Source: Myxococcota bacterium
Lineage (GTDB): Bacteria; Myxococcota_A; UBA9160; UBA4427
Direction: 5' to 3'
DNA: 64,000 nucleotides
Assembly: GCA_041389495.1 (NCBI GenBank)
Contig: JAWKRT010000002.1
Coordinates: forward strand, 62,001-126,000
Shown: piece by piece, positions 44,254 to 52,484 of the stretch
Numbering within the stretch: position 1 is the first letter of the stretch
Layout of the letters: each line of letters begins with the position of its first letter
The notes under the pieces: model-generated
Told to the model about the DNA's origin: nothing
The model's input: only the letters and a program-made list of their open reading frames with translations
Databases searched by the model: none
Translations under genes and position numbers: made by a program

Positions 44254-44904
44254 ATGATGTCGCGCGTCCTCGCGCTCGGAGGTCTGGCCGGCCCGCTCCT
44301 GTTCGCGGCGGTCACCGTCTGCTGCGCGGCGCTGCGGCCCGACTACAGCCACCTGCACCACTTCATCAGCGAGCTCGGCGCGACCGGCACGTCGCACGCG
44401 CAGCTCATGAACTACGCGGGCTTCGCGCCCACCGGCCTGCTGCTGATGGGCTTCGGCGTCGCGCTCGCGGCGCGCCTCCCGCGGCATCGGTGGACCACCG
44501 TCGGCGCCTCGCTCGTCGGCCTCTTCGGCGGCGGGATCCTGCTCGCGGGCTTCTTCTCGTGCGACGTCGGCTGCCCGCAATCGGGCGGATCGATCGCGAA
44601 CCTCGTGCACGACCGGATCGCTCCCCCGACGTTCCTCGCGGGCAGCCTCGGCGCCGTCTGTCTCGGTCTGCGCTTTCGCAGCCTTGCGTCGCTGCGCGCG
44701 CTCTGGGTGTACTCGGTCGTCTCCGGCGCGCTCGGCGTCGCGTTCCTCGCCGGGCTCGCGAGCACGCTCGAGAGCCGCGAGTTCACGGGGCTGTGGCAGC
44801 GGCTGCTCCTCACCGCGCTCTTCGCCTGGTGCGCGGTCGTGAGCGTGCGGCTCGCGCTCTCGGGGAGGATCGAGTCGCCCGTCGAACGCCCGCCGGCGCC
44901 GTGA
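44254..44904 (+). CDS. DUF998-family membrane protein
   Basis: A 216-residue inner-membrane protein, ATG 44254 after GGAGGGG. Six or seven hydrophobic segments surround the DUF998 hallmark HHFISELGATGTSHAQLMN. DUF998 proteins are of unknown function; some are near nutrient or signal genes. The following gene starts 111 bases away. TTG/GTG alternatives would only add or remove the initial Met pair (MM). Confidence 0.85.
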   Translation: MMSRVLALGGLAGPLLFAAVTVCCAALRPDYSHLHHFISELGATGTSHAQLMNYAGFAPTGLLLMGFGVALAARLPRHRWTTVGASLVGLFGGGILLAGFFSCDVGCPQSGGSIANLVHDRIAPPTFLAGSLGAVCLGLRFRSLASLRALWVYSVVSGALGVAFLAGLASTLESREFTGLWQRLLLTALFAWCAVVSVRLALSGRIESPVERPPAP

Positions 44905-45015
44905 CGAGGTTCGCCGCGAAGCCCGGCGGGACGGGGCGCGCCGCGCCCCGAGCGGGCGTGGAAGGCGTGCGATGCCGCGCCGAAGGGGAGAAGGGGAGAA
45001 AGGGAGGATCGTCGG

Positions 45016-45462
45016 ATGACGTCGCTCGACATCTCGTATCGGCTCTCGCTCGCGGGCGTGCTGCTCCTCTTCCTCGCGCTGCTGACGGGCGGCGCCGTGC
45101 CGCACCTCGTCAATCCGCGCATGGGCCTCGCGGCGCACACGACGGGCATCCAGTGCGCGCTCGTGCTGATCGCCTTCGGCGTGTTGTGGCCGAAGCTCCG
45201 CGTCGCCGGCGTCGCGGCCCGGCTCACGTACGTCGTCAACGTCGCGGGCGCCTACGCACTCTGGCTGGCCTTCGTCCTCGGTGCCGCGCTCGGCGCGGGC
45301 CGCGCGGCGCCCATCTCCGGCGCCGGGCACGAAGCGTCGGCGGCGGCCGAGGCGGTCTTCGCCTGTGTCCTCTACCTGGGCGTCGTGAGCTCGGTCGTCG
45401 GGACGGCGGCGGTGCTGCTCGCACTCGCGCGAGCGCGGGGCCTCTGGCAGGCGGCGGCCTGA
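45016..45462 (+). CDS. Hydroxylaminobenzene mutase-like membrane protein
   Basis: A 148-residue protein with four membrane helices. The NPRMGLAAHTTGIQCALVL segment resembles HabA/HabB-type hydroxylaminobenzene mutases, which rearrange hydroxylaminobenzene to 2-aminophenol, though that family name is used broadly and this may be a relative without that activity. Tight Shine-Dalgarno (GGAGAAAGGGAGG) precedes the ATG. It lies among small membrane-protein genes. Confidence 0.7.
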   Translation: MTSLDISYRLSLAGVLLLFLALLTGGAVPHLVNPRMGLAAHTTGIQCALVLIAFGVLWPKLRVAGVAARLTYVVNVAGAYALWLAFVLGAALGAGRAAPISGAGHEASAAAEAVFACVLYLGVVSSVVGTAAVLLALARARGLWQAAA

Positions 45463-45620
45463 GCCGCCGCGTCGAAGCGGCGCCGGCGGTCCGAGGGCGC
45501 GGCCGACCTGACGAGCCGGTCGACGCTTCGGCTCGCACGCCGCGCCGGATCGGGTGTCCTCGCGCTCTTCGCGCCGCGCGCGTCCGACATCCGAGGCGCA
45601 GTGACGTGGTTCCGGAGGAC

Positions 45621-46154
45621 GTGCGGCCGAGCCTTGCGGAGATGGCGATCACGCTCGCAGGCTTCTCCGGCCCGATCGTGTCCGGTGCGCCCGGGAAGCC
45701 GCGACACCTGGCACCCGATCCGCTGCTCCGCGTCGCGGGCGCGATCGTCGCGTGCCTGATCGCGACCGTGTGCGGCGTGCTCCCGTTCGCCCTCTCGTCG
45801 CTCGCTCCGGGCACGGCGCTCGTCGGGTCCGCTCCGGTCGTGCTCGCTGGCCTCTCCCCTCTCGCGCTCGTCGTGGTGATCGTTCGCGCCATCACGCGGG
45901 GAACGGTCCGCCGGTCGTTCCCCGGCGTGCGCTGGCCCTCCGTCGCGATCCTGGCCGGACCGAGCCTCGCGAGCGTGCTCTCCGGGACGGGTCTCGTCGT
46001 CCCGTTCTCCCCGGGCATCCTCGTGCGGACCCTCCTCGCCTCGCTCAACGTCTCGGCCAGCACGCTCGTGGTCGCAGTGGCCCGCGCGGTCGAGAGCGAC
46101 TCGCCTCCCGCCTGGCAGCTCGGCCGGAGGCGCGGGCGCGCGACGCCCGACTAG
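45621..46154 (+). CDS. 'LAGF' multi-pass membrane protein, copy 1
   Basis: A 177-residue membrane protein with about five hydrophobic segments and an N-terminal motif AEMAITLAGFSGPIV. The same AE-x(1-3)-A-L-x-LAGF-(S/A)G pattern appears at the N-termini of the products at 47027 and 52485, defining a small local family of unknown function. GTG 45621 is chosen; GTG 45606 and ATG 45642 are alternatives, since GGAGGA lies only 2 bases before 45621. The C-terminus is Arg-rich. Confidence 0.55.
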   Translation: MRPSLAEMAITLAGFSGPIVSGAPGKPRHLAPDPLLRVAGAIVACLIATVCGVLPFALSSLAPGTALVGSAPVVLAGLSPLALVVVIVRAITRGTVRRSFPGVRWPSVAILAGPSLASVLSGTGLVVPFSPGILVRTLLASLNVSASTLVVAVARAVESDSPPAWQLGRRRGRATPD

Positions 46155-46200
46155 CGAGCGCGGACGATCCGATCGGCGCGGCTGCGCCGGAGGGACTGCC

Positions 46201-46551
46201 ATGTCCGAGACGCAACGGCGACACGATCGACGCGACGACGTCGCCCTCTTCCTGCTCGTGGCGGATTCGACGGGGGCGCTGCTGCCGTACGCGGCGATCG
46301 TGGCTCTCGTCCTGGCCGCGCTGGTCGGGCCGGTGCTCCTCGCGCGCGCCTACTTCGGCGGCTGGCTCGAGACCGGGACGCTCGTGGTGGCGGCGGTCAC
46401 GGCGGAGATCGCGTCGTTGCTGGCGCGCGACGTGCGGCGCGGGCGCGCCGGGCTCCTCGACGTCCTGCTGGTCTCCGCCGCCGTGCTCGTCTCGGTCCTC
46501 GTGGTGAACGCACTGCTCGCGGATGCCGGGTGGCCCGGCCTGTCCCAGTGA
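46201..46551 (+). CDS. Small membrane protein, unknown family
   Basis: A 116-residue protein with four hydrophobic segments. The N-terminus (MSETQRRHDRRDD) is hydrophilic and charged; nothing in the rest matches a family I recognise. GGAGGGAC lies just before the ATG. It may be co-transcribed with the previous membrane protein. Confidence 0.6.
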   Translation: MSETQRRHDRRDDVALFLLVADSTGALLPYAAIVALVLAALVGPVLLARAYFGGWLETGTLVVAAVTAEIASLLARDVRRGRAGLLDVLLVSAAVLVSVLVVNALLADAGWPGLSQ

Positions 46552-46640
46552 CGGGTGGCGCGTGGCGTCGGACCGCGCTTGCGCGGGCGTCGCGGTTCCG
46601 GTCGATCCCCATGCGCGGTGCGACGAGAGAGGCGCGACGT

Positions 46641-46675
46641 CGATCCGGGCGTCTGGCGCCCGTGCGCCCGGATCG
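46641..46675. repeat. 11-bp inverted repeat with 13-base loop
   Basis: CGATCCGGGCG (46641-46651) and CGCCCGGATCG (46665-46675) are perfect inverse copies, and a third ATCCGGGCG follows about 6 bases later. Placed 50 bases before the DUF2892 gene and 90 after the previous stop, it may be a terminator or an operator. Confidence 0.5.
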
Positions 46676-46728
46676 GCTTCAATCCGGGCGGCGCGTCGAT
46701 GTGCGCGACCCTGCAACGAGGGCCTGAC

Positions 46729-46923
46729 ATGAAGATGGAGCAGTACATCCGCGCGATCGCGGGGAGCTTCGTGCTGGTCTCGCTCGGGCTCGGCTACGTG
46801 CACAGCCCGTACTGGCACCTGTTCACCGCGTTCGTCGGTGCGAACCTGCTGCAGTCGGCGTTCACGCGCTGGTGCCCGATGGAGACGATGCTCGAGAAGG
46901 CGGGCGTCGCGCGCCGGTCCTGA
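46729..46923 (+). CDS. DUF2892 (YgaP-type transmembrane) protein
   Basis: A 64-residue protein consisting of a DUF2892 domain: MEQYIRAIAGSFVLVSLGLG then a second helix and LQSAFTRWCPMETMLEKAG. It forms a two-helix membrane hairpin; function unknown, sometimes linked to rhodanese activity in YgaP. ATG 46729 is chosen over ATG 46699. Confidence 0.85.
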   Translation: MKMEQYIRAIAGSFVLVSLGLGYVHSPYWHLFTAFVGANLLQSAFTRWCPMETMLEKAGVARRS

Positions 46924-47026
46924 GCCGCGCGCGAGGGCCCGCTCGCGCGGGTGCGGGCATCGGCATCGGTTAGGCTGCGGCCCGCGCGTGCGCGGCGTCG
47001 CAATCCGCGCGCGAACCGGGGGCCCG

Positions 47027-47233
47027 TTGGATCCCGTCGACTCCCTCCAGCTCATGGTCGAGGCCGACCTCGCGCTCGCGGGCTTCGCGGGCATCGTGAG
47101 CGCGGTGTCGCGGCCCGGGCTCGGACATCTCACGCCGCTCCATCGGATGCGGCTCGTGAACCTGCTCGGGTGCTCGCTCGTCCCGTTGCTGCTGAGCCTC
47201 TGCGCGCTGGTCGCGCTCGCGGGCGGCGAGTAG
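47027..47233 (+). CDS. 'LAGF' membrane protein, short copy 2
   Basis: A 68-residue product (TTG 47027; 59 residues if ATG 47054 is used) carrying VEADLALAGFAGIVSAVS then RMRLVNLLGCSLVPLLLSLC. It matches the first 60 residues of the 162-residue protein at 52485 in pattern but ends early, so it is either a short form or a truncated relic. TAGGCT ends 50 bases upstream. The TspO gene begins 7 bases after the stop. Confidence 0.5.
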   Translation: MDPVDSLQLMVEADLALAGFAGIVSAVSRPGLGHLTPLHRMRLVNLLGCSLVPLLLSLCALVALAGGE

Positions 47234-47240
47234 GCGGGCC

Positions 47241-47696
47241 GTGCGCGACGCCGTCTCGCTCGTCGCGTTCCTCGCGCTGGTCGGCGCCGCCGCGGCGTTC
47301 GGTGCTCGGTTCGAGCCGGGCGCGTGGTATGCGGCACTGCGCAAGCCGCCGCTCACGCCGCCGCCCGTCGTGTTCGCACCGGTCTGGTCGGTGCTCTACG
47401 CCGCGATCGCGGTCGCGGGCTGGCTCGCGTGGCGCGCGCGGCCCGCGTCGCATCGCGCGCTCGGGCTGTGGGCCCTGCAGCTCGCGCTCAACGCGGCGTG
47501 GTCGTGGCTCTTCTTCGGTCTCCACGCGAAGGGCGTGGCGCTCGTCGACATCGTCGCGCTGCTCGCCGCGGTCGTCGCGGCGGCCGTCGCACTCCATCGC
47601 GTGCGCGCGCTCGCGGGCTGGCTGCTCGCGCCGTATGCCGCGTGGGTCGCGTTCGCGACGTACCTGAACGCGGGGCTCTGGTACCTGAACTCCTGA
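47241..47696 (+). CDS. TspO/MBR-family protein
   Basis: A 151-residue, five-helix TspO/peripheral-benzodiazepine-receptor homologue, GTG start. The hallmark WYAALRKPPLTPPPVVFAPVW is present, followed by ALQLALNAAWSWLFFGLHA and a final ATYLNAGLWYLN. TspO proteins bind tetrapyrroles and sterol-like ligands and regulate pigment or stress responses in bacteria. Given the pigment cluster in the same window this is a striking neighbour, but the two are 31 kb apart, and a link is speculation. Confidence 0.95.
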   Translation: MRDAVSLVAFLALVGAAAAFGARFEPGAWYAALRKPPLTPPPVVFAPVWSVLYAAIAVAGWLAWRARPASHRALGLWALQLALNAAWSWLFFGLHAKGVALVDIVALLAAVVAAAVALHRVRALAGWLLAPYAAWVAFATYLNAGLWYLNS

Positions 47697-47815
47697 TCGC
47701 ACGATGCGTGCGGAGGCGCGTCCATGTCCGAGCCCGTCGTGCACGACGTCCCCGGCGCGAATGCACCCGACGTTCCGCGCCGGGAAGGGCGTCGCGCTCG
47801 CGACGTGGAGCTCGC

Positions 47816-48370
47816 GTGAAGCACTGCGCGGACGGCGACTGTCCCGACCTCCTCCGCGACCGTCGCCACGGCGAGTTCCGCGACGAGATCGCGGTCTGCC
47901 CCGCCTGCGGGAGTCGGCTCGTCGCAGGGCCCGCGCCACCGACTCGCCCGCCCGTCGACTGGGTCGATCGCATCGTCGTCGCGACGTTCCCGACGCCCGT
48001 CGAGGCGCATCTCGCGAGGGCCTCGCTCGAGGCGGCGGGAATCCCCGCGGCCGTCGAGAACGAACATCTCGCGGGCATCCAGTGGCTCTACGCTTCCGCG
48101 ATCGGCGGAGTGCGCGTCACCGTCGCCGCGTCGGAGGCGGAGGAAGCGGCGGCCGTCCTCCGCGCGGTCGGGCCGGCGAGCGCCCCTGCGACGGTCGCGG
48201 ATGCGCGCGACGAAGGCGATGCGTGCCCGCGCTGCGGTGCCGACGCGGGGCCGCCGTCGCGCACGCGACGACGCTTCCGCGCGCTCTCGCTGCTCGTCGG
48301 CGTTCCGTTCTCCGCCTCTCCGGGGCGACGGCGATGCGCGGCGTGCGGACATCGCTGGCGCGTCGCATAG
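47816..48370 (+). CDS. DUF2007-type protein with two zinc ribbons
   Basis: A 184-residue soluble protein. N-terminal CPDLL...CPACGSR and C-terminal CPRCGADAG...CAACGHRW look like zinc ribbons. Between them is a DUF2007 putative signal-transducing domain (VATFPTPVEAHLARASLEAAGIPAAVE then GGVRVTVAASEAEEAAAVL). DUF2007 alone is widespread and of uncertain role, proposed in signal transduction; the flanking ribbons suggest DNA or protein binding. GGAG lies 5 bases before GTG 47816. Confidence 0.75.
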   Translation: MKHCADGDCPDLLRDRRHGEFRDEIAVCPACGSRLVAGPAPPTRPPVDWVDRIVVATFPTPVEAHLARASLEAAGIPAAVENEHLAGIQWLYASAIGGVRVTVAASEAEEAAAVLRAVGPASAPATVADARDEGDACPRCGADAGPPSRTRRRFRALSLLVGVPFSASPGRRRCAACGHRWRVA

Positions 48371-48439
48371 TCCGGCGTCGCGAGCGCCGTCTGCGCTCGG
48401 TGGCTCGGGGGCTTCGAAGTCCAGAGCACGGGAGCGCCG

Positions 48440-48958
48440 ATGACCTTCGAGCCGACCGACGTCGACGAGATGCTCCGCGCCCTCGCCGCATCTCCCGACC
48501 GCAAGCGCTTCGAGGCGTTCCTCCGGCTCGGCGTCGACGCGACGAGCGCGGTGCGTCGGGGGCTGCGCGACGACGACTGGCGCGTGCGTCGCGACTGCCT
48601 GCGCTTCCTCGACCACCACGTCGACCCCGAGTCGGAGGCGATCGCGATCGAGCTCCTGCGCGGCGACCCGTCGCCCGAGGTGCGCAAGTGGGCGGCGCAC
48701 GCGCTCGGGTGCGACCGCTGCAAGGGCGGCGCGGATCTCGCGCTCGACCCGGTGCCCGCGCTCGTCGAGGCCGCGCGATCGGACGCGAGCCTGCGCGTGC
48801 GCCGCAGCGCGGTCGTCGCGCTCGCGTGGACGCGCCCGCCCGACGCGCGCATCCACGCGTTCCTCGCCGAGCTCGCCGCGGCCGAGCGCGACCCGAAGCT
48901 GCGGCGCCACGCGATCGACGGCATGGCGCGGCACGCGTCCGCGCCGCGCGACGCCTAG
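48440..48958 (+). CDS. HEAT-repeat protein
   Basis: A 172-residue, all-helical protein made of HEAT-like repeats. Helical pairs with the pattern of PBS-lyase/HEAT units are RGLRDDDWRVRRDCLRFLD, RGDPSPEVRKWAAHALGCD and RSDASLRVRRSAVVALAWT, each ending Arg-rich turn. It is a scaffold-type fold; partner unknown. The Asp/Arg-rich N-terminus may be partly disordered. Confidence 0.7.
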   Translation: MTFEPTDVDEMLRALAASPDRKRFEAFLRLGVDATSAVRRGLRDDDWRVRRDCLRFLDHHVDPESEAIAIELLRGDPSPEVRKWAAHALGCDRCKGGADLALDPVPALVEAARSDASLRVRRSAVVALAWTRPPDARIHAFLAELAAAERDPKLRRHAIDGMARHASAPRDA

Positions 48959-48988
48959 CGACGTGCCGCTCGCAGGGAGACAGTCGCG

Positions 48989-50074
48989 ATGATGCGTGTC
49001 TACGGATCCCGGATCTCGTACTACGCGGGGAAGCTCGAGACGTACCTGCGCTACCGCGGCATCCCCTACGAGCTGCTCGCCATGACGCCGCACGCGCGCG
49101 AAATCCGCGCGGGCGCGGGCGTCGTGCAGAGCCCCGTGGTGCGGCTCGACGACGGGCGCTGGATGTCGGACTCGACGCCGACGATCGCGTGGCTCGAGTC
49201 GCAGCGCGCGAAGGCGTCGATCTACCCCGAGGACGCGGGCCTGCGCTTCCTGGCGCTCCTGCTCGAGGACCACGCGGACGAGTGGCTGTGGCGTCCCGCG
49301 ATGCACTACCGCTGGAGCCATCGCGAGGATCGCGAGCACGCGAGTGGCGTGCTCGCCGACGAGCAGCTGCCCTTCCTGAACCGGCCGCGCTTCCTGAAGC
49401 GCCTCGCGCTCGTGCGCCGTCAGCGCGGCGGCTTCGTCGAGCGCGACGGCGTGTGCGCGGCGACGGTCGAGCACGTCGAGCGGACGACGCGGACGGCGTT
49501 CGACCTGCTCGAGGCGACGTTCGCGGTGCGTCCCTTCGTGCTCGGCGCGCGACCGACGATCGCCGACTTCGGCTTCGCCGGCCCGATGCTGCGCCACTTC
49601 GGGCAGGACCCGACGCCGGCCTCGCTCATGCGCGAGTGCGCGCCGCGCGTCTACACGTGGGTCGCGCGCATGTGGGAGGCCGCGCCGCAGCCCGACGACG
49701 CGCCGCTCGTCGCCGACGTCGACGCGCCGCTCGCGGCGCTGCTGCGCGAAGCGTGCGAGACGCACCTCGTGCAGCTGCGCGAGAACGCGCGCGCGTTCGC
49801 CGCCGGCGCGAGCCGGTTCGCGCAGGTCGTGCAGGGCTGTCGGTACGAGGGGCTGCCCGTGTCGCGCTATCGCGTCTGGTGTCTCGAGGAGCTGCGCCGG
49901 CACTGGCGCGCGCTCGACGCCGCGACGCAGACGCGCCTGCGCGCGCACCTCCCCGAGCCCGGCGGCTCCGTGCTGTGGGACGACGACCCGGCCGCGGCCT
50001 CGGGCTACGACCCCGAGCACGCGGCGCCCTTCAACCGCGCGATCCACGTGTTCCCGGGCGGCGTGCCGCGCTGA
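48989..50074 (+). CDS. Glutathione S-transferase-like protein, long form
   Basis: A 361-residue protein with an N-terminal thioredoxin/GST fold (RVYGSRISYYAGKLETYLRY, then VVQSPVVRLDDGRWMSDSTP, where PV and DS mark the glutathione-binding strand) and a helical C-terminal GST domain (residues about 90-260), extended by about 100 residues of unknown structure. The extra C-terminus with YEGLPVSRYRVWCLEELRRH might bind another partner. Catalytic Ser/Tyr is not obvious. Enzyme identity cannot be set. Confidence 0.75.
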   Translation: MMRVYGSRISYYAGKLETYLRYRGIPYELLAMTPHAREIRAGAGVVQSPVVRLDDGRWMSDSTPTIAWLESQRAKASIYPEDAGLRFLALLLEDHADEWLWRPAMHYRWSHREDREHASGVLADEQLPFLNRPRFLKRLALVRRQRGGFVERDGVCAATVEHVERTTRTAFDLLEATFAVRPFVLGARPTIADFGFAGPMLRHFGQDPTPASLMRECAPRVYTWVARMWEAAPQPDDAPLVADVDAPLAALLREACETHLVQLRENARAFAAGASRFAQVVQGCRYEGLPVSRYRVWCLEELRRHWRALDAATQTRLRAHLPEPGGSVLWDDDPAAASGYDPEHAAPFNRAIHVFPGGVPR

Positions 50075-50138
50075 CGCGATGCGCGGGCGGCGGCCGGTAT
50101 GCTCCCGCCGCGCCTCCTTCGGGATCCGGAGACCCGCC

Positions 50139-50531
50139 ATGGACGAGTCGCTGCGCGTCGAGGCCGTCGCGTTCCTCGACGGCTTCGTCGCCGCGTTCGC
50201 GACGTTCCGCGGCGAGGAGGTCGCGCGGCGCTATGCGCCCCCCTTCCTCGCGGTCGACGCGCGCGGCCGTGCCACGGCCTTCGCCACCGAAGCCGACGTC
50301 GCGCACCACTTCCAGGGCGTGCTCGACGACTACCGCGCGCGAGGGTGCCGCTCGTGTCGGTACGTCGCGCTCGAAGCGGTCGCGATCGGTGCGCAAGCCG
50401 CGCTCGTGTCGGCGACCTGGGAGCTCCTGCGCGCGGACGGCGCCGCGGAGCTCCGATGGCGCGAATCCTATGCAGTGCGGCGGACCGAGCGCGGGATGCG
50501 CGTGCTCGCGTCGTTCGACCACGCGGAGTGA
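50139..50531 (+). CDS. NTF2/SnoaL-like small protein
   Basis: A 130-residue cone-shaped NTF2-like protein: VEAVAFLDGFVAAFATFRGEE, then VDARGRATAFATEADV with the usual inner strand, and LVSATWELLRADGAAE, ending SYAVRRTERGMRVLASF. Ligand or reaction unknown; the family includes cyclases, hydratases and calcium-kinase association domains. TATGCT lies 35 bases upstream. Confidence 0.75.
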   Translation: MDESLRVEAVAFLDGFVAAFATFRGEEVARRYAPPFLAVDARGRATAFATEADVAHHFQGVLDDYRARGCRSCRYVALEAVAIGAQAALVSATWELLRADGAAELRWRESYAVRRTERGMRVLASFDHAE

Positions 50532-50565
50532 GGCGCCGGACGCGCCGGTCCGCGAGGGGGCCCCG

Positions 50566-51111
50566 ATGACCTCGCCGCCGTTCGAGCTCGAGACCGAGCG
50601 CCTGTGGCTGCGCGCGCCGCGCGCGGCCGACGCGCCCGCGATCTTCGAACGCTATGCGAGCGATGTCGAGGTCGTGCGGTACCTCTCGTGGCCGCGCCAC
50701 GCGGACGTCGCGGCCAGTCGCGCGTTCGTCGCGTGGAGCGAGGCCGAGTGGGCGCGCGGGCCGGCCGGCCCGCTGCTCGCCTTCGCGCGCGAGGACGGTG
50801 CCCTGCTCGGGAGCACGGGGCTCGCGTTCGAGGCGCCGACGCGCGCCGCGACGGGCTACGTGCTCGCGCGCGACGCGTGGGGCCGCGGACTCGCGACGGA
50901 GATGCTCGCGGCGATGGTGGCGTGGGCCGCGCGCGAGGGCGTCGAGCGGCTTCACGCCTTCTGCCACCCCGACCACCGCGCGTCCGCGCGCGTGCTCGAG
51001 AAGCGCGGGTTCGCGCTCGAGGCGAGGCTGCGCGCGCACACGGAGTTCCCGAATCTCTCGCCCGGCGTCGCGAGCGACGTGCTCTGCTACGTCGCGGCGC
51101 CCGCGTCCTGA
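50566..51111 (+). CDS. GNAT N-acetyltransferase (RimJ/RimL-like)
   Basis: A 181-residue acetyltransferase of the RimJ-type. LETERLWLRAPRAADAPAIFE is the N-terminal family segment, then the acetyl-CoA motif AWGRGLATEMLAAMV and ASARVLEKRGFALEARLR. Substrate unknown; family members acetylate ribosomal protein N-termini or small amines. Confidence 0.88.
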   Translation: MTSPPFELETERLWLRAPRAADAPAIFERYASDVEVVRYLSWPRHADVAASRAFVAWSEAEWARGPAGPLLAFAREDGALLGSTGLAFEAPTRAATGYVLARDAWGRGLATEMLAAMVAWAAREGVERLHAFCHPDHRASARVLEKRGFALEARLRAHTEFPNLSPGVASDVLCYVAAPAS

Positions 51112-51149
51112 CCGGGCGCGAAGCGCGCCCGATCGAAGAGGAGCTCCGC

Positions 51150-51494
51150 ATGCTCGCGTTCCGCGTCCATCTCGCTCTCGTGTTCGGCGTCCTGGCCGTC
51201 TACACCGCGGTCGTCGTCGACGCGCACGGTCTGGGTCTGCTCCCGGTGTTCTTCGGCGACATCGCGAAGATGGAGTGGCCCGGACAGTTCGACCTCGACT
51301 TCACGGGCTTCCTGTCCCTGTCCGCGCTCTGGCTCGCGTGGCGTCACCGCTTCACGCCCGGTGGCTTCGCGCTCGGCGCGCTCGGGTTCTTCGGCGGCTC
51401 GCTCTTCCTGTCCGCCTATCTGCTCTGGGCGAGCCTCGCCGCTCGGGGTGACGTCGCGGTGCTGCTGCTCGGAGACGAGCGCGCGCGGCGCTGA
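51150..51494 (+). CDS. Small three-to-four-helix membrane protein
   Basis: A 114-residue hydrophobic protein with about four membrane segments. FGDIAKMEWPGQFDLDF and SALWLAWRHRFTPGG are its recognisable loops; I do not know a family. GAAGAGGAG is a good Shine-Dalgarno. It is followed 40 bases on by the UPF0016 gene and may be part of one transcript. Confidence 0.6.
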   Translation: MLAFRVHLALVFGVLAVYTAVVVDAHGLGLLPVFFGDIAKMEWPGQFDLDFTGFLSLSALWLAWRHRFTPGGFALGALGFFGGSLFLSAYLLWASLAARGDVAVLLLGDERARR

Positions 51495-51534
51495 CACGAG
51501 CGCGGCGCCGGCGCGCCGCGAACGGAGATTTCCC

Positions 51535-51810
51535 ATGGACCCGAAGCTCTTCCTCACCGTGTTCGCCACCGTCTTCGTCGCCGAGCTCGGCGACAAGACG
51601 CAGCTCGCCACGATGCTCTACGCGTCGGACGCGTCGCACCCGCGGCTCACCGTGTTCGCGGCCTCGGCCGGTGCGCTCGTGCTGTCGTCGGCGCTCGGCG
51701 TGCTCGCCGGCAGCATCGTGGGGCAGTACGTGAGCCCGTCGGTCGTGCGCTGGCTCGCGGGCGCGGGCTTCGTCGCCGTGGGAGTCTGGGTGCTGATCTC
51801 CGGCGACTAG
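51535..51810 (+). CDS. UPF0016/GDT1-family half-protein
   Basis: A 91-residue membrane protein containing one E-x-G-D-K-T motif (FVAELGDKTQLATML) and two or three helices. Full UPF0016/TMEM165 proteins carry two such repeats in one chain and export Mn2+ or Ca2+; half-size bacterial forms work as pairs. Only one half is seen here, so it may be a homodimer. Confidence 0.85.
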   Translation: MDPKLFLTVFATVFVAELGDKTQLATMLYASDASHPRLTVFAASAGALVLSSALGVLAGSIVGQYVSPSVVRWLAGAGFVAVGVWVLISGD

Positions 51811-51856
51811 CCCCGCGGCGCCCCGCGGCCGTGCAGGGTGCCGGCGCTTCGCGCGC

Positions 51857-52333
51857 CTAACGAGAGTCCGGAAGCAGCGGACGCGTGACGAGGACGCTCG
51901 TGCGCGCGAGACCGGCGTCGCGGTGGACGAGGGCGCTCGCGTATTCCGGGTCGGCGAGCATGTCGAGGAACGCCTCGGTGTCCGGGTACTCCATGATCGC
52001 GACCTGGCTCCAGCCGTCGTCGCCGCCGATCACGGTCTGCGCGACGTCGTTCAGCGCGACGAGCCGCCCGCCGCGCTGGACGACGTGGCGGACCGCGACG
52101 GCGCCGTAGCGTTGGTAGGCCTCGGCACCGCTCAGGCCGCGCGCGGCGAGCTCGTGGCCGGCGGGGTACGCGGCGCGCTCGCGGTAGGCGAGCAGGTTGA
52201 CGAAGTGGAGCGGGCCGCTGCGGTCCGCGGCGACGAGCTCGCGCAGCTGCGCCTCGGTCGGGTTGTGGCCGCCGAAGTCGTGGGTGGCGAGGCGCGCGAG
52301 CGCGCGGTCGACGTCGGCGGAGGAGCGCGTCAT
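51857..52333 (-). CDS. DUF1330/ABM-type monooxygenase-like protein
   Basis: A 158-residue protein with an alpha/beta barrel (dimeric ferredoxin-like) fold. LHFVNLLAYRERAAYPAGHEL, WSQVAIMEYPDTEAFLDML and ALVHRDAGLARTSVLVTRP match the DUF1330/EthD-like pattern. Family functions are poorly set. It is transcribed opposite to its neighbours. Confidence 0.7.
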   Translation of the reverse strand: MTRSSADVDRALARLATHDFGGHNPTEAQLRELVAADRSGPLHFVNLLAYRERAAYPAGHELAARGLSGAEAYQRYGAVAVRHVVQRGGRLVALNDVAQTVIGGDDGWSQVAIMEYPDTEAFLDMLADPEYASALVHRDAGLARTSVLVTRPLLPDSR

Positions 52334-52484
52334 GCGGAGGCCTCGTCGCGCGACCGCGTGAGCGCGAGCGGCGCGTGCTCGCTTAGGCTAGCGACGGCGG
52401 CGAACCGACGCAGGGCGGCTTGCCGCGCGCGCAGCGCGCCGTGTAGCGTGCGCGCCGCGCCCGGCGCGCGCACCGGAGCCCGTG

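Noticed and set aside
45621..45644. ATG 45642 as start of the LAGF protein
   Set aside because: It would delete the AE residues of the shared N-terminal motif; GTG 45621 preserves them, although its ribosome site spacing is poor.
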